Shown: piece after piece, positions 50,198 to 60,027 of the stretch
How the letters are laid out: each line of letters begins with the position of its first letter
How positions within the stretch are numbered: the stretch's first letter is position 1
From: Mycobacterium palustre
Lineage (GTDB): Bacteria > Actinomycetota > Actinomycetes > Mycobacteriales > Mycobacteriaceae
Length of the DNA stretch: 64,000 nucleotides
Assembly: GCF_002101785.1 (NCBI RefSeq)
Contig: NZ_LQPJ01000127.1
Span: 62,001 to 126,000, forward strand
Direction: 5' to 3'
Program-made: the position numbers and the translations under genes
Notes under the pieces: model-generated
Seen by the model: the letters and a program-made list of their open reading frames with translations, nothing else
Databases searched by the model: none
What the model was told of the DNA's origin: nothing

Positions 50198-51423
50198 CGC
50201 TCCTCGACGCCCGGGAAACGGTCACCGACGAGGCCATCGCTTTGGCGGAAAGGCATGTCGCGCACAACTATTCGCCGCTACCGGTCGTGGCTGCCAGCGC
50301 CGAGGGCGCCTGGATCACCGATGTCGACGGTCGGCGTTACCTGGATTGCCTGGCCGCGTACTCCGCGGTCAACTTCGGTCATCGCAACCCCGAGATCACC
50401 GCCGCGGCCCACGCGCAGCTCGACACCCTCACGCTGGTCAGCCGGGCCTTTCATGCGGACAAGCTCGGCCCGTTCTGCGCCGCCCTGGCGCGGCTGTGCG
50501 GCAAAGACATGGTGCTGCCGATGAACTCGGGCGCCGAAGCCGTGGAGAGCGGCCTGAAGGTCGCCCGCAAGTGGGGCGCCGACGTCAAGGGCGTTCCGCC
50601 TGGGCGGGCCAACATCGTCGTGGCCGACAACAACTTTCATGGCCGCACCATCAGCATCGTCAGCTTCTCCTCGGACCCGGCCGCCCGCGACGGCTTCGGC
50701 CCGTTCACCCCGGGATTCCGTTCCGTGCCGTTCGGCGACGCCGCGGCGCTGGACCGCGCGATCGACGACGACACCGTGGCCGTCCTGCTGGAGCCGATCC
50801 AGGGCGAGGCCGGCATCGTCGTCCCGCCCGACGACTACCTGCCGGCCGCCCGCGCGCTGTGCACCCAGCGCAACGCGCTGTTGATCGTCGACGAGATCCA
50901 GTCGGGCCTGGCCCGCACCGGCTACACGTTCGCCTGCGACCACTGGGGCGTCGTGCCCGACGTCTACCTGCTGGGCAAGGCGCTGGGCGGCGGCGTGGTC
51001 CCGCTGTCGGCGGTGGTGGCCGACAGCGAGGTCTTGGGTGTGCTGCACCCCGGCGAACACGGGTCGACCTTCGGCGGCAACCCGCTGGCCGCGGCGATCG
51101 GCACCACGGTGGTCGCCATGTTGGCCCGCGGCGAGTTCCAGGCCCGCGCGGCCGAACTCGGCGCTCAGCTGCATCGTCGCCTGGCAGAGCTCGTCGGTGC
51201 CGGCGTGGTGGCGCTGCGCGGCCTCGGCCTGTGGGCCGGCGTCGACATCGACCCGGCGCTGGGGACCGGCAAGGAGATCAGCCGGCGGCTGGCCACCCGC
51301 GGCGTGCTGGTCAAAGACACCCACGGGTCGACGCTGCGCTTCGCGCCGCCGCTGGTGATCACCGCGCCGGAGATCGACTGGGCTACCGACCAGTTCGCGC
51401 GGGTCTTGCGGGAGGCCGCATAA
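50194..51423 (+). CDS. rocD: ornithine aminotransferase
   Basis: A 409-residue class III PLP aminotransferase that turns ornithine into glutamate semialdehyde. The cofactor segment LLIVDEIQSGLARTG is followed by the PLP lysine in LLGKALGGGV. PMNSGAEAVES and HGSTFGGNPLA are family signatures. The gene is a single intact frame, whereas in M. tuberculosis it is annotated as two pieces, rocD1 and rocD2. It is coupled to the preceding hydrolase and followed by rocE. Confidence 0.95.
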   Translation: MTLLDARETVTDEAIALAERHVAHNYSPLPVVAASAEGAWITDVDGRRYLDCLAAYSAVNFGHRNPEITAAAHAQLDTLTLVSRAFHADKLGPFCAALARLCGKDMVLPMNSGAEAVESGLKVARKWGADVKGVPPGRANIVVADNNFHGRTISIVSFSSDPAARDGFGPFTPGFRSVPFGDAAALDRAIDDDTVAVLLEPIQGEAGIVVPPDDYLPAARALCTQRNALLIVDEIQSGLARTGYTFACDHWGVVPDVYLLGKALGGGVVPLSAVVADSEVLGVLHPGEHGSTFGGNPLAAAIGTTVVAMLARGEFQARAAELGAQLHRRLAELVGAGVVALRGLGLWAGVDIDPALGTGKEISRRLATRGVLVKDTHGSTLRFAPPLVITAPEIDWATDQFARVLREAA

Positions 51424-51451
51424 TCAGCTGATCCAGCAAAAGGGGGCGCGC

Positions 51452-52897
51452 TTGCCAACCACCTCGATCGGCCTGATCGACCAGATGCTGCGGCGCCGCC
51501 CGGTCGTCGGCGCACCCGTCGCGCACGGGGCCGCCGGACACCTGAAACGCAGCATCGGCACGTTTGAGCTGACCATGTTCGGGGTCGGCTCGACGATCGG
51601 CACCGGCATCTTCTTCGTGCTGTCGCAGGCGGTGCCGGAAGCCGGCCCGGGGGTGATCGTTTCCTTCGTCATCGCCGGCATCGCCGCCGGGCTCGCGGCC
51701 ATCTGCTACGCCGAATTGGCCTCGGCCGTGCCGATTTCGGGGTCGTCGTACTCCTACGCGTACACCACGCTGGGCGAGGCGGTCGCCATCTGCGTAGCCG
51801 CGTGCCTGCTGCTCGAGTACGGCGTGGCCACCGCCGCGGTCGCGGTGGGGTGGAGCGGCTACGTCAACAAGCTGCTGGGCAACGTGTTCGGGTTCCAGCT
51901 GCCGCACTCCTTATCGGCGGCGCCGTGGGACTCGCAGCCGGGCTATGTGAACCTGCCGGCCGTCGTCCTGATCGCGATGTGCGCGGCGCTGCTTATCCGC
52001 GGCGCCGGCGAATCGGCGCGGGTCAACGCGGCCATGGTGCTGCTCAAGCTGTGCGTGCTGACCATGTTCGTGATCATCGCGTTCACCGCCTTCGACACCG
52101 GCCACTTGAAGGACTTCGCCCCGTTCGGCGTGGCGGGCATCGGCTCGGCGGCGGGCACCGTGTTCTTCTCGTTCATCGGCCTGGACGCGGTGTCGACGGC
52201 CGGCGACGAGGTGAAGGACCCCCAAAAGACGATGCCGCGCGCGCTGATCGCGGCGCTGGTGATCGTCACCGGCGTCTACGTGCTCGTCGCGCTGTCGGCG
52301 CTGGGCACCCAACCGTGGCAAGAGTTCGCCGGGCAGCAGGAGGCGGGGTTGGCCACCATCCTCGACCACGTCATGCGCGGCAGCTGGGCCGGCACGATCT
52401 TGTGTGCGGGCGCGGTGATCTCGATCTTCACCGTCACGCTGATCACCATGTACGGCCAGACCCGCATCCTGTTCGCCATGGGGCGCGACGGCCTGATGCC
52501 GTCGTGGTTCGCCGCGGTCAGCGCGAACACGGCGACCCCGGTGAACAACACCGTGATCGTCGCGGTCGCCGTCGGCGCGTTGGCCGCCGTGATACCGCTC
52601 GACAAGCTCGCGGACATGGTGTCCATCGGCACGCTCACCGCGTTCATCGTCGTGTCGGTCGGCGTGATCATTCTGCGAGTGCGCCAGCCCGACCTGCCGC
52701 GGGCGTTCAAGGTCCCGGGTTACCCTGTCACGCCGGCGCTTTCGATGCTGGCGTGCGGCTACATCCTGTTCAGCCTGCGCTGGTACACCTGGATCGCGTT
52801 CAGCGGATGGATCGTGCTGGCGCTGATTTTCTACCTCGTGTGGGGCCGCCACCACAGCGCCCTGAACACCGCGCAGGAGCGCGAAGAAACCCGGTAG
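51452..52897 (+). CDS. rocE: APC-family amino acid permease
   Basis: A 481-residue transporter with about 12-14 hydrophobic helices of the cationic amino acid transporter type. The helix-1 motif is FGVGSTIGTGIFFVLSQA (in part) and FIGLDAVSTAGDEVKDPQKTMP is conserved downstream. It probably imports arginine or ornithine for the two preceding enzymes. The start is the TTG at 51452, with AAAGGGGG upstream. No closer start codon fits. Confidence 0.9.
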   Translation: MPTTSIGLIDQMLRRRPVVGAPVAHGAAGHLKRSIGTFELTMFGVGSTIGTGIFFVLSQAVPEAGPGVIVSFVIAGIAAGLAAICYAELASAVPISGSSYSYAYTTLGEAVAICVAACLLLEYGVATAAVAVGWSGYVNKLLGNVFGFQLPHSLSAAPWDSQPGYVNLPAVVLIAMCAALLIRGAGESARVNAAMVLLKLCVLTMFVIIAFTAFDTGHLKDFAPFGVAGIGSAAGTVFFSFIGLDAVSTAGDEVKDPQKTMPRALIAALVIVTGVYVLVALSALGTQPWQEFAGQQEAGLATILDHVMRGSWAGTILCAGAVISIFTVTLITMYGQTRILFAMGRDGLMPSWFAAVSANTATPVNNTVIVAVAVGALAAVIPLDKLADMVSIGTLTAFIVVSVGVIILRVRQPDLPRAFKVPGYPVTPALSMLACGYILFSLRWYTWIAFSGWIVLALIFYLVWGRHHSALNTAQEREETR

Positions 52898-52907
52898 TTT
52901 CGGCTGA

Positions 52908-54245
52908 TCAGCGCTGAGCGGCGGCGTTGGCCGCCGCCTGGGCCTGCTTCAGCAGCGCCGCGACGTCGCCGCGGCCCAAAAACATTTCGTCGAAATAGCT
53001 TTGCAGCGCTGTGTTTCCGGCGGCGAACCCGGCGCCGCCCGGCGCCGGAATCCCCGGACCGTTCAGCATCGCGAAAAACGGCGTGACGTCGACGCCCTCG
53101 GCGGCCCAGTGGTCGAAGTAGACCCGCTGCGCCGACAGCACCGCGGGGATGGCCGCGCCCTGGCGGCCCAGGTATTCGTTGCCCTGCCGGCTGCCCATCC
53201 AGGCCAGCACCTGACGCACCGCGTCCGGATGCTTGGTGGCCGAATTGCCAGCCGCGGCAATGCCATTGGTGACGCTCACGCGCCCGACCGGGCCCGCGGG
53301 CATCATCGCCACCCCCCAGCGGAAGCGCGCATCGCGGGCCACCGGCGCCAGGTTGTAGGTGCCCGACTGGAACAGCGCCATCCTGCCGGCCAAGAACTGG
53401 TTGCGGGAGAAGTCGCCGTTGTCGTTGGTGTCGGCCGCCGGCGGCGCAACGTGGTCGTCGTTGATCAGGCCGACCAGATAGCGGAACGCCCGCATCGCGG
53501 CGGGGTTGTCGAACGCGAACTCGTCGCCGCGCTGGAACACCCCGCCCGCCGAGCCGATGTAGTTCAGGTAGATCCCCTGCGGATCGTTGGCCGCGTTGTA
53601 GCCCCACTGGCGGACCCGTCGGGCGTCGAAACCGGGTGTGGCCGCGGTCTTTCCGTCGGCGTCCACGGTCAGGCGGGCCAGCAGGGGGCGCAGCGTGTCG
53701 GCGCCGTCGGGGCTCCACCGCAGCCCGGCGAGCTGGGCCGGGTCGACGCCGGCGGCCCCGAGCAGGTCGGCGTTGTAATAGAGCGCGATCCCCGCGTCGG
53801 TCAGCTGAGGAACGCCCCACAACACACCGCCGCGGGTGAACTGGTCGACCACCGCGTGATCCCAATCGGAGGCGGCCTCGCGCCCCAGCGCCTTGCCGAT
53901 GTCGAGCAGCCGGCCGCTGTCGGCGTAGGCGGCCAGGTAGGCGTTGGACACCCAGAAGATGTCGTCGGCGCTGTCACCGGCGACGTCGGTGCGCAGCGTG
54001 TCGAAGTAGGTCGAATACGCCACCAGGTTCAGGCGCACCTCGATGTTGGGGTGCGTGCGGCTGAACGCCTCGAACGACTGCCGGTACGCCGCGGCGATCT
54101 GGTCGGACCACAGCCGCACCCGCACCACGATCTTGCCGCCGCGGGGTTCGCCGGAGTAGTCCAGCAGCACCGCCACGGCGGCCAGCAGCGCCGCGACGAG
54201 CACCAGCGACAGCGCGACCAGCGTCGAGGACCGAGGCCGGCTCAC
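52908..54245 (-). CDS. uspC: sugar ABC transporter substrate-binding protein UspC
   Basis: A 445-residue extracytoplasmic solute-binding protein of family 1. The N-terminal membrane signal (LVALSLVLVAALLAAVAVLL) has no clear lipobox cysteine. Binding-protein signatures include FSRTHPNIEVRL and WGVPQLTDAGIALYYN. UspC of M. tuberculosis binds amino sugars and phosphorylated sugars. The GTG at 54245 is the start and overlaps the uspB stop by 4 bases. A longer in-frame start would read into uspB. Confidence 0.92.
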   Translation of the reverse strand: MSRPRSSTLVALSLVLVAALLAAVAVLLDYSGEPRGGKIVVRVRLWSDQIAAAYRQSFEAFSRTHPNIEVRLNLVAYSTYFDTLRTDVAGDSADDIFWVSNAYLAAYADSGRLLDIGKALGREAASDWDHAVVDQFTRGGVLWGVPQLTDAGIALYYNADLLGAAGVDPAQLAGLRWSPDGADTLRPLLARLTVDADGKTAATPGFDARRVRQWGYNAANDPQGIYLNYIGSAGGVFQRGDEFAFDNPAAMRAFRYLVGLINDDHVAPPAADTNDNGDFSRNQFLAGRMALFQSGTYNLAPVARDARFRWGVAMMPAGPVGRVSVTNGIAAAGNSATKHPDAVRQVLAWMGSRQGNEYLGRQGAAIPAVLSAQRVYFDHWAAEGVDVTPFFAMLNGPGIPAPGGAGFAAGNTALQSYFDEMFLGRGDVAALLKQAQAAANAAAQR

Positions 54246-55066
54246 TTGAGCCCCGACACCACGATCGACGCGATGATGTGGCGCTGGAAGCCCACGAAGA
54301 GCGCGATCAGCGGAACGATCGCCAGCGTGGTCGCCGCCATCACGAGCGTCCACTGCGAGTTGAACCGCGACTGCAGATCGGCCGTCGCCACGGTCAGCAC
54401 CCGCCACTTGTGGCCGCTGGTGATCACCAACGGCCACATGAAGTTGTTCCATTGCGAGACAACGGTGATCAGCGTCAGGGCGGCCAGCACCGGGCGGCTG
54501 GCCGGGATCACCACGTGCACGATCACGTCCAGGGTGTTGGCGCCGTCGAGGCGCGCGGCGTTGATCAGGTCGTTGGGGATCAGGCGAAAGTGCTCGCGCA
54601 GCAGGAAGATCGCGTAGGGGGAGCCGAACACGAACGGCAGCACCAACGCCCAGAACGTGTTCCGCAGGCCCAGCTGGGCCATCATCAGATACATCGGCAC
54701 CACCGTGACGGTCCCCGGCACCATCAACGTCGCGATGTAGACCCAGAACAGCGCGTCGCGCCCGGGAAACCGCAGGCGCGCGAACGCGTATGCGGCCAGC
54801 ACCGAAAAGGTGAGCTGCCCCACCAGGATCACCGCCGTCATCAATGCGGTCACCGCCGCCGCCCGGCCGAATCCGGCGCCGCCCAGGTCGGCGTAGTTGG
54901 CCAGGGTCGGTGGCCGCGGCAATTGCAGCGGCGTGCCGGTGGCGAACTGGTGCGCCGACGTGAACGAGGTCAGCAGCCCAAGGACGAAGGGCGCCAACGT
55001 GATCAGCGCCCCGACCAGCAGCCCGGCGTAGATGACGGCATTGCCCAGGGCCCTAGACGAGGTCAT
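54242..55066 (-). CDS. uspB: sugar ABC transporter permease UspB
   Basis: A 274-residue permease of the MalG type with six predicted helices. The EAA loop that contacts the ATPase reads NDLINAARLDGANTLDVIVH (20 residues). Its partner is UspA. No ATPase gene is present in the operon, so a shared ATPase encoded elsewhere must power it. Start ATG at 55066. Confidence 0.93.
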   Translation of the reverse strand: MTSSRALGNAVIYAGLLVGALITLAPFVLGLLTSFTSAHQFATGTPLQLPRPPTLANYADLGGAGFGRAAAVTALMTAVILVGQLTFSVLAAYAFARLRFPGRDALFWVYIATLMVPGTVTVVPMYLMMAQLGLRNTFWALVLPFVFGSPYAIFLLREHFRLIPNDLINAARLDGANTLDVIVHVVIPASRPVLAALTLITVVSQWNNFMWPLVITSGHKWRVLTVATADLQSRFNSQWTLVMAATTLAIVPLIALFVGFQRHIIASIVVSGLK

Positions 55067-55937
55067 AGCTGATCCGCCGCCGGAAGTAGACGTGCTGGAC
55101 GAAGGTGACGCCGAGCAGGATGACGAACAGCACCACCGCCATCACCGACGCGCGCCCGATCGCCGCCGAACCGAACGCCTCGGCGTAGATGCGGTGGGCC
55201 ACCAGGTCGGTGCTGCCGGCCGGGCCACCGCCGGTAAGCGCGTAGACCGTGTCGAAAACCTGTGCCGCGCTGACGATCCCGGTCACCAGCACGAAGAACA
55301 TCGTCGGCCGCAGCATCGGCAGCGTGATGCGCCAGAACCGCTGCCACCCGGTGGCGCCGTCGGTGCGGGCGGCGGCGTGGATGTCGCCGGGGATGGCCAG
55401 CAGGCCCGCCAGAAACGACAACGAGACGTAGCCGACGTTGGTCCACACCACGACGGCCGACACCAGTGGCAGCGCAAAGCTGGGGTCCGACAGCCACCCG
55501 ATGGAATGCCCCAGCACGGTGCTGACCGCCCCGTCGGTGGGTGCCAGGATCCAGCGCCAGAGCACGGCGATCGCCAGCGGCGCGCAGATCCACGGCAGCA
55601 CGTACACGGTGCGAAACAGGCCGGTGCCGGGCAGTCGGCGCGCCAGCATGGACGCGGCGAGCAACCCCAGCAGCGTCTGCGCCGGGACCACGATCGCCAC
55701 GAACGCCGCCGTGACGAGCAGCGAGTTGCCGAAGCCCGGGTCGGTCAGGACCGACCGCCAGTTGGCCAGCCCCACATAGTGCAGCGGTCCCAGCAGGTCC
55801 CACCGGTACAGGCTGAGCCAAACCACGACCAGGATCGGCAGCAGCAGGAAGGCGACCACACCGAACAGGCTCGGCGCCAGCAGGGCGTAGCCCAGCGCGG
55901 TGGACCGCGGGTGTGTCCTGCGCTCGGCGCTCGCCAT
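55053..55937 (-). CDS. uspA: sugar ABC transporter permease UspA
   Basis: A 294-residue permease of the MalF type with six helices; the EAA loop reads GDIHAAARTDGATGWQRFWR. It overlaps uspB by 14 bases. The ATG at 55937 is chosen (MASAERRTHPRS); an in-frame start at 56066 would overlap the divergent tldD-like gene. It is the first gene of uspABC and shares a 46-base promoter region with tldD. Confidence 0.93.
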   Translation of the reverse strand: MASAERRTHPRSTALGYALLAPSLFGVVAFLLLPILVVVWLSLYRWDLLGPLHYVGLANWRSVLTDPGFGNSLLVTAAFVAIVVPAQTLLGLLAASMLARRLPGTGLFRTVYVLPWICAPLAIAVLWRWILAPTDGAVSTVLGHSIGWLSDPSFALPLVSAVVVWTNVGYVSLSFLAGLLAIPGDIHAAARTDGATGWQRFWRITLPMLRPTMFFVLVTGIVSAAQVFDTVYALTGGGPAGSTDLVAHRIYAEAFGSAAIGRASVMAVVLFVILLGVTFVQHVYFRRRISYDLV

Positions 55938-55983
55938 GGAGGTATTAAAGCGGGCCGTACCAGGCGGTCGATACGGTGTAGCC

Positions 55984-57501
55984 GTGACATCGAACCGGGA
56001 GATCGACGCCGACTTCCTGGACCTGCCCCGCCACGAGCTCGCCGACGCGGCGCTGTCGGCGGCCAAGTCGGCCGGGGCGAGCTACGCCGACCTGCGACTT
56101 CACCGCATCAGCACCGAGACCATCCAGCTGCGCGACGGCGAGCTGGAGACCTCGGTCGTCAGCCGCGAGCTCGGCATGGCGGTGCGGGTGATCGTCGACG
56201 GCACCTGGGGGTTCGCCTCGCACGCCGAGCTGGCGCCGGCGATCGCGGCCGAAACCGCCCGCCGCGCGGTCCACGTGGCCACCACGCTGGCCGTCCTCAA
56301 CAGCGAGCGCGTCGAGCTGGCGCCCGAGCCGGTGTACGCCGACGCCACCTGGGTCTCGAGCTACCGCATCGACCCGTTCGGCGTGCCCGCGGCCGACAAG
56401 ATCGCCGTGCTCGAGGAGTACTCCGGGCGGCTGCTGGGCGCCGACGGCGTCGACCACGTGTCGGCGGGCCTGACCGCGGTCAAGGAGCAAACGTTCTACG
56501 CCGACACCTTCGGCTCGTCGATCACCCAGCAGCGGGTGCGGGTGCAGCCGTCGCTGGAGGCGGTCACCGTCGACGCCTCGGCGGGAAGCTTCGACTCGAT
56601 GCGCACGCTGGCGCCTCCGATGGGGCGCGGCTGGGAGGTGCTGATCGACGACGACGTGTGGAACTGGACCGACGAGCTCGCCCAGCTGCCGGTGCTGCTG
56701 GCCGAGAAGGTGAAGGCGCCCAGCGTGACCGCGGGGCCAACGGATCTGGTGATCGACCCGACCAACCTGTGGCTGACCATTCACGAATCCATCGGCCACG
56801 CAACCGAGTACGACCGCGCCATCGGGTATGAGGCCGCCTACGCCGGGACGTCGTTCGCCACCCCCGACAAGCTCGGCACCATGCGCTACGGTTCACCGGT
56901 GATGAACGTGACCGCCGACCGCACCGTCGAATTCGGTTTGGCCAGCGTCGGTTACGACGACGAGGGGGTGGCCGCGCAAAGCTGGGACCTGGTGCGCGAC
57001 GGGATGTTCGTGGGCTATCAGCTCGACCGGGTGTTCGCCCCGCGGCTGGGGCAGCCGCGCTCCAACGGATGCTCGTACGCCGACTCACCCCACCACGTGC
57101 CGATCCAGCGGATGGCCAACGTGTCGCTGCAGCCCGCGCCCGAGGACATCACCACCGCCGACCTGATCGGCCGCGTCGAGAACGGCATTTACATCGTCGG
57201 CGACAAGTCCTGGTCGATCGACATGCAGCGCTACAACTTCCAGTTCACCGGGCAGCGGTTCTTCCGGATCCGCGACGGCCGCCTGGAAGGCCAGCTGCGC
57301 GATGTGGCCTATCAGGCCACCACCACCGACTTCTGGAATTCGATGGAGGCCGTGGGCGGCCCGTCGACCTGGCGGCTGGGCGGGGCGCTCAATTGCGGCA
57401 AGGCCCAGCCCGGCCAGGTGGCCCCGGTCAGCCACGGTTGCCCGTCGGCGTTGTTCCGCGGCGTCAACGTGCTCAACACGGTTGCCGAGGGGCGCCGATG
57501 A
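55984..57501 (+). CDS. tldD: TldD-family metalloprotease subunit
   Basis: A 505-residue TldD/PmbA-family protein. The zinc motif HESIGHATE (HExxxH) shows that this is the catalytic TldD-like partner. Other signatures are SYADLRLHRI, DGTWGFAS and GYDDEGVAAQSWDLVRDG. TldD/TldE heterodimers degrade unfolded or modified peptides, for example microcin B17 and CcdA in E. coli; the mycobacterial role is not known. GTG start at 55984. The stop overlaps the next start. Confidence 0.93.
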   Translation: MTSNREIDADFLDLPRHELADAALSAAKSAGASYADLRLHRISTETIQLRDGELETSVVSRELGMAVRVIVDGTWGFASHAELAPAIAAETARRAVHVATTLAVLNSERVELAPEPVYADATWVSSYRIDPFGVPAADKIAVLEEYSGRLLGADGVDHVSAGLTAVKEQTFYADTFGSSITQQRVRVQPSLEAVTVDASAGSFDSMRTLAPPMGRGWEVLIDDDVWNWTDELAQLPVLLAEKVKAPSVTAGPTDLVIDPTNLWLTIHESIGHATEYDRAIGYEAAYAGTSFATPDKLGTMRYGSPVMNVTADRTVEFGLASVGYDDEGVAAQSWDLVRDGMFVGYQLDRVFAPRLGQPRSNGCSYADSPHHVPIQRMANVSLQPAPEDITTADLIGRVENGIYIVGDKSWSIDMQRYNFQFTGQRFFRIRDGRLEGQLRDVAYQATTTDFWNSMEAVGGPSTWRLGGALNCGKAQPGQVAPVSHGCPSALFRGVNVLNTVAEGRR

Positions 57502-58871
57502 TCACCCCGCAGCACGTCGTCAACCTGGTGTTGGAGGAGGCGGCCAAACTGGGCGGCGCCGACGAGACCATGGTGCTGGTCACCGACAAGGTCGAGGCGA
57601 CGTTGCGGTGGGCCGGCAACTCGATGACCACCAACGGGGTCTCGGTCAGCCGCAGCATCACGGTGATTTCCATTGTGCGCCACGGCGATACCGCGCGGAT
57701 CGGCACCATGGTGTCCGCGGAGGTGGACCCGCGGGTGATCCCCGGTTTGGTGGCGGCGTCGCAGGACGCCGCGCGCTCGGCGCCGGAAGCCGGCGACGCC
57801 GCGCCGCTGCTGGGCGATACCGGCGTGCCCGCCGACTGGGATGCACCGGTGCCGGGCACCGGGCCGCTGGTGTTCGCCGACCTCGCCGACGCGTTGAGCC
57901 GCGGATTCCGCGGCGCCGACCGGCTGTACGGCTTTGCCCATCACAACCTTTCGACGACGTTTCTGGCGTCGTCGACCGGTCTGCGCCGCCGCTACAGCCA
58001 GCCGACCGGCGCGGTGGAGATCAACGCCAAACGCGGCGACGCCAGCGCCTGGGCCGGCATCGGCACCGCCGATTTCGTCGACGTGCCAACCGATTCGCTG
58101 CTCGAGGAGCTGTCGATGCGGCTCGGCTGGGCCGAGCGCACCGTCGAGCTGCCCGCGGGGCGCTACGAGACGATCATGCCGCCGTCCACGGTTGCCGACA
58201 TGATGCTGTACCTGGCCTGGTCGATGGCCGGGCGCGGTGCGCAGGAGGGCCGCACCGCCTTTTCGGCGCCCGGCGGCGGAACCCGGGTGGGGGAGCGGCT
58301 CACCGAGTTGCCGCTCACGATGTTCTCCGATCCGATGGCACCGGGTTTGGCGTGCACGCCGTTCGTCGCGGTGAGCAGCTCGTCGGAGACGATGTCCGTG
58401 TTCGACAACGGCATGGAGATCGGCCAGGTGGACTGGATCCGCGACGGCGTGATCAACGCGCTGGCCTACCCGCGGGCGACGGCGGCGAAGTTCGACGCCG
58501 AGGTCGCGGTGGCCGCCGACAACATGCTGATGACCGGCGGGGAAGCCGAGCTCGCCGACATGATCGCGGGCACCGAGCGCGGGCTGTTGCTGAGCACGCT
58601 GTGGTACATCCGCGAGGTCGACCCCACCACGCTGCTGCTGACCGGGCTGACCCGCGACGGGGTCTACCTCATCGAGGACGGCGAGGTGACCGCGGCGGTC
58701 AACAACTTCCGGTTCAACGAGAGCCCGCTGGACCTGCTGCGGCGGGCCACCGAGGCCGGCGTCAGCGAGAAGACGTTGCCGCGGGAATGGGCGGACTGGG
58801 CCACCCGGGTGGCGATGCCGTCGCTGCGAATTCCGGACTTCCACATGTCGTCGGTCAGCCAGGCCCAGTAG
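57498..58871 (+). CDS. tldE: TldE/PmbA-family protein
   Basis: A 457-residue PmbA/TldE-type partner without the HExxxH motif. It retains family features such as [21 protein letters not shown] (in part) and [17 protein letters not shown]. It forms the non-catalytic half of the protease with the preceding protein. ATG at 57498 overlaps the tldD stop (ATGA). Confidence 0.92.
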   Translation: MITPQHVVNLVLEEAAKLGGADETMVLVTDKVEATLRWAGNSMTTNGVSVSRSITVISIVRHGDTARIGTMVSAEVDPRVIPGLVAASQDAARSAPEAGDAAPLLGDTGVPADWDAPVPGTGPLVFADLADALSRGFRGADRLYGFAHHNLSTTFLASSTGLRRRYSQPTGAVEINAKRGDASAWAGIGTADFVDVPTDSLLEELSMRLGWAERTVELPAGRYETIMPPSTVADMMLYLAWSMAGRGAQEGRTAFSAPGGGTRVGERLTELPLTMFSDPMAPGLACTPFVAVSSSSETMSVFDNGMEIGQVDWIRDGVINALAYPRATAAKFDAEVAVAADNMLMTGGEAELADMIAGTERGLLLSTLWYIREVDPTTLLLTGLTRDGVYLIEDGEVTAAVNNFRFNESPLDLLRRATEAGVSEKTLPREWADWATRVAMPSLRIPDFHMSSVSQAQ

Positions 58872-58911
58872 CCCATTGCCTCGCGGCGGGGCGCGTCCTA
58901 GCGTGTGGCAG

Positions 58912-59739
58912 ATGCTGACGCGATTGGTGGCGCTCTCCCCGGGTGACGGACGCATGGCGGCCTTGGTTCGCCGGGTGTGCGCCCAGACGTTGTCGTTGCC
59001 GCCGCTGCCGTCGTGCGTCGAGGCGGGCGAGCCGGGCTCGGAGGCCGAGGCCGCCGTCGCCGAGTTCGCCGAGCAGTTCAGCGCCGACGTCTCGGCGATC
59101 ACCGCCGAACAGCGGTCTTCTCTATGGAAGCAGTTGGGGCAGGCCACCTTTGGCGTTGTCACGCAGATGTACATCGCCGACTTCGTTCCGCGGGTGCGGG
59201 CCGGTTTGGAGGCGCTCGGCGTCGGCTCGGAGCATCTGGATTGGGTGACGGGGCCGATCGCCTGGGACCATGCCACCGATCCCTCGGATGTGGTGTTCAA
59301 CGACTTCCTGCCCGCGGTCGCCCGGATGCGCGCGCTGGACCCGGTCACCTCCGAGCTGGTCCGGCTGCGCGGGGCGGCCCAGCACAACTGCCGGCTGTGC
59401 AAGTCGCTGCGCGAGCGCACCGCCCTGGACGCGGGCGGTTCGGAGGCCATGTACGACGACATCGAGCGCTTCGAGGGCTCGCCGCGGCTGACCACGCGCG
59501 CAAAAGCAGCGTTGCGCTACACCGATGGGTTAATTTGGACCCCTGCGCACCTCGTCGCCGGCGTTGTCGCCGAGGTGCGCTCGGAGTTCTCCGAGGCCGA
59601 GGCCGTCGAGCTCACCTTCGACATCATGCGCAATGCCAGCAACAAGGTGGCGGTGTCGCTGGGCGCCGACGCTCCCCGCGTCCAGGAGGGCACCGAGCGC
59701 TACCTCATCGACGCCGACGGTCAGACGGTGTTCAGCTGA
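58912..59739 (+). CDS. AhpD/carboxymuconolactone decarboxylase-like protein
   Basis: A 275-residue, mainly helical protein with an AhpD-like CxxC motif ([15 protein letters not shown]), followed by the DGLIW and [19 protein letters not shown] helices. Members of this superfamily are alkylhydroperoxidases or decarboxylases; the redox pair suggests peroxide or thiol chemistry. The ATG at 58912 is used; a start at 58876 would add a non-conserved leader. It follows tldE by 40 bases. Confidence 0.8.
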   Translation: MLTRLVALSPGDGRMAALVRRVCAQTLSLPPLPSCVEAGEPGSEAEAAVAEFAEQFSADVSAITAEQRSSLWKQLGQATFGVVTQMYIADFVPRVRAGLEALGVGSEHLDWVTGPIAWDHATDPSDVVFNDFLPAVARMRALDPVTSELVRLRGAAQHNCRLCKSLRERTALDAGGSEAMYDDIERFEGSPRLTTRAKAALRYTDGLIWTPAHLVAGVVAEVRSEFSEAEAVELTFDIMRNASNKVAVSLGADAPRVQEGTERYLIDADGQTVFS

Positions 59740-59794
59740 CGCGGCGGGGGCCGCGTCGCGGCGGCGTGGCACGATTGGTGCCGCGCCACACCCG

Positions 59795-59868
59795 GGGGCG
59801 GTAGCTCAGTTGGTTAGAGCCGCGGACTCATAATCCGTTGGTCGCGGGTTCGAGCCCCGCCCGCCCCA
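59795..59868 (+). tRNA. tRNA with CAT anticodon (probably Ile2, else elongator Met)
   Basis: 74 bases. The acceptor stem is a perfect GGGGCGG/CCGCCCC, the anticodon loop is CTCATAA, the T arm is GCGGG/TTCGAGC/CCCGC, the discriminator is A and CCA is not encoded. The variable region TTGGTCG resembles lysidine-modified tRNA-Ile2 more than elongator Met, but this is a judgement from memory. Composition changes right after its 3' end, as expected for an integration site. Confidence 0.93.
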
Positions 59869-60027
59869 CAACCTGTTTGTGCAGGTAGAGGCCATTTAAG
59901 TCGTGCGCCGGTGCTGGCTGTTGCGGCGACAAATCGGCTCTACGTCCACACCGCGTCCACAAACCGGCCAGAACCCTCCAGGCAGCCATGCCGGGCCAGG
60001 CTGCTGTATGGGCGCCGACCAGTAATC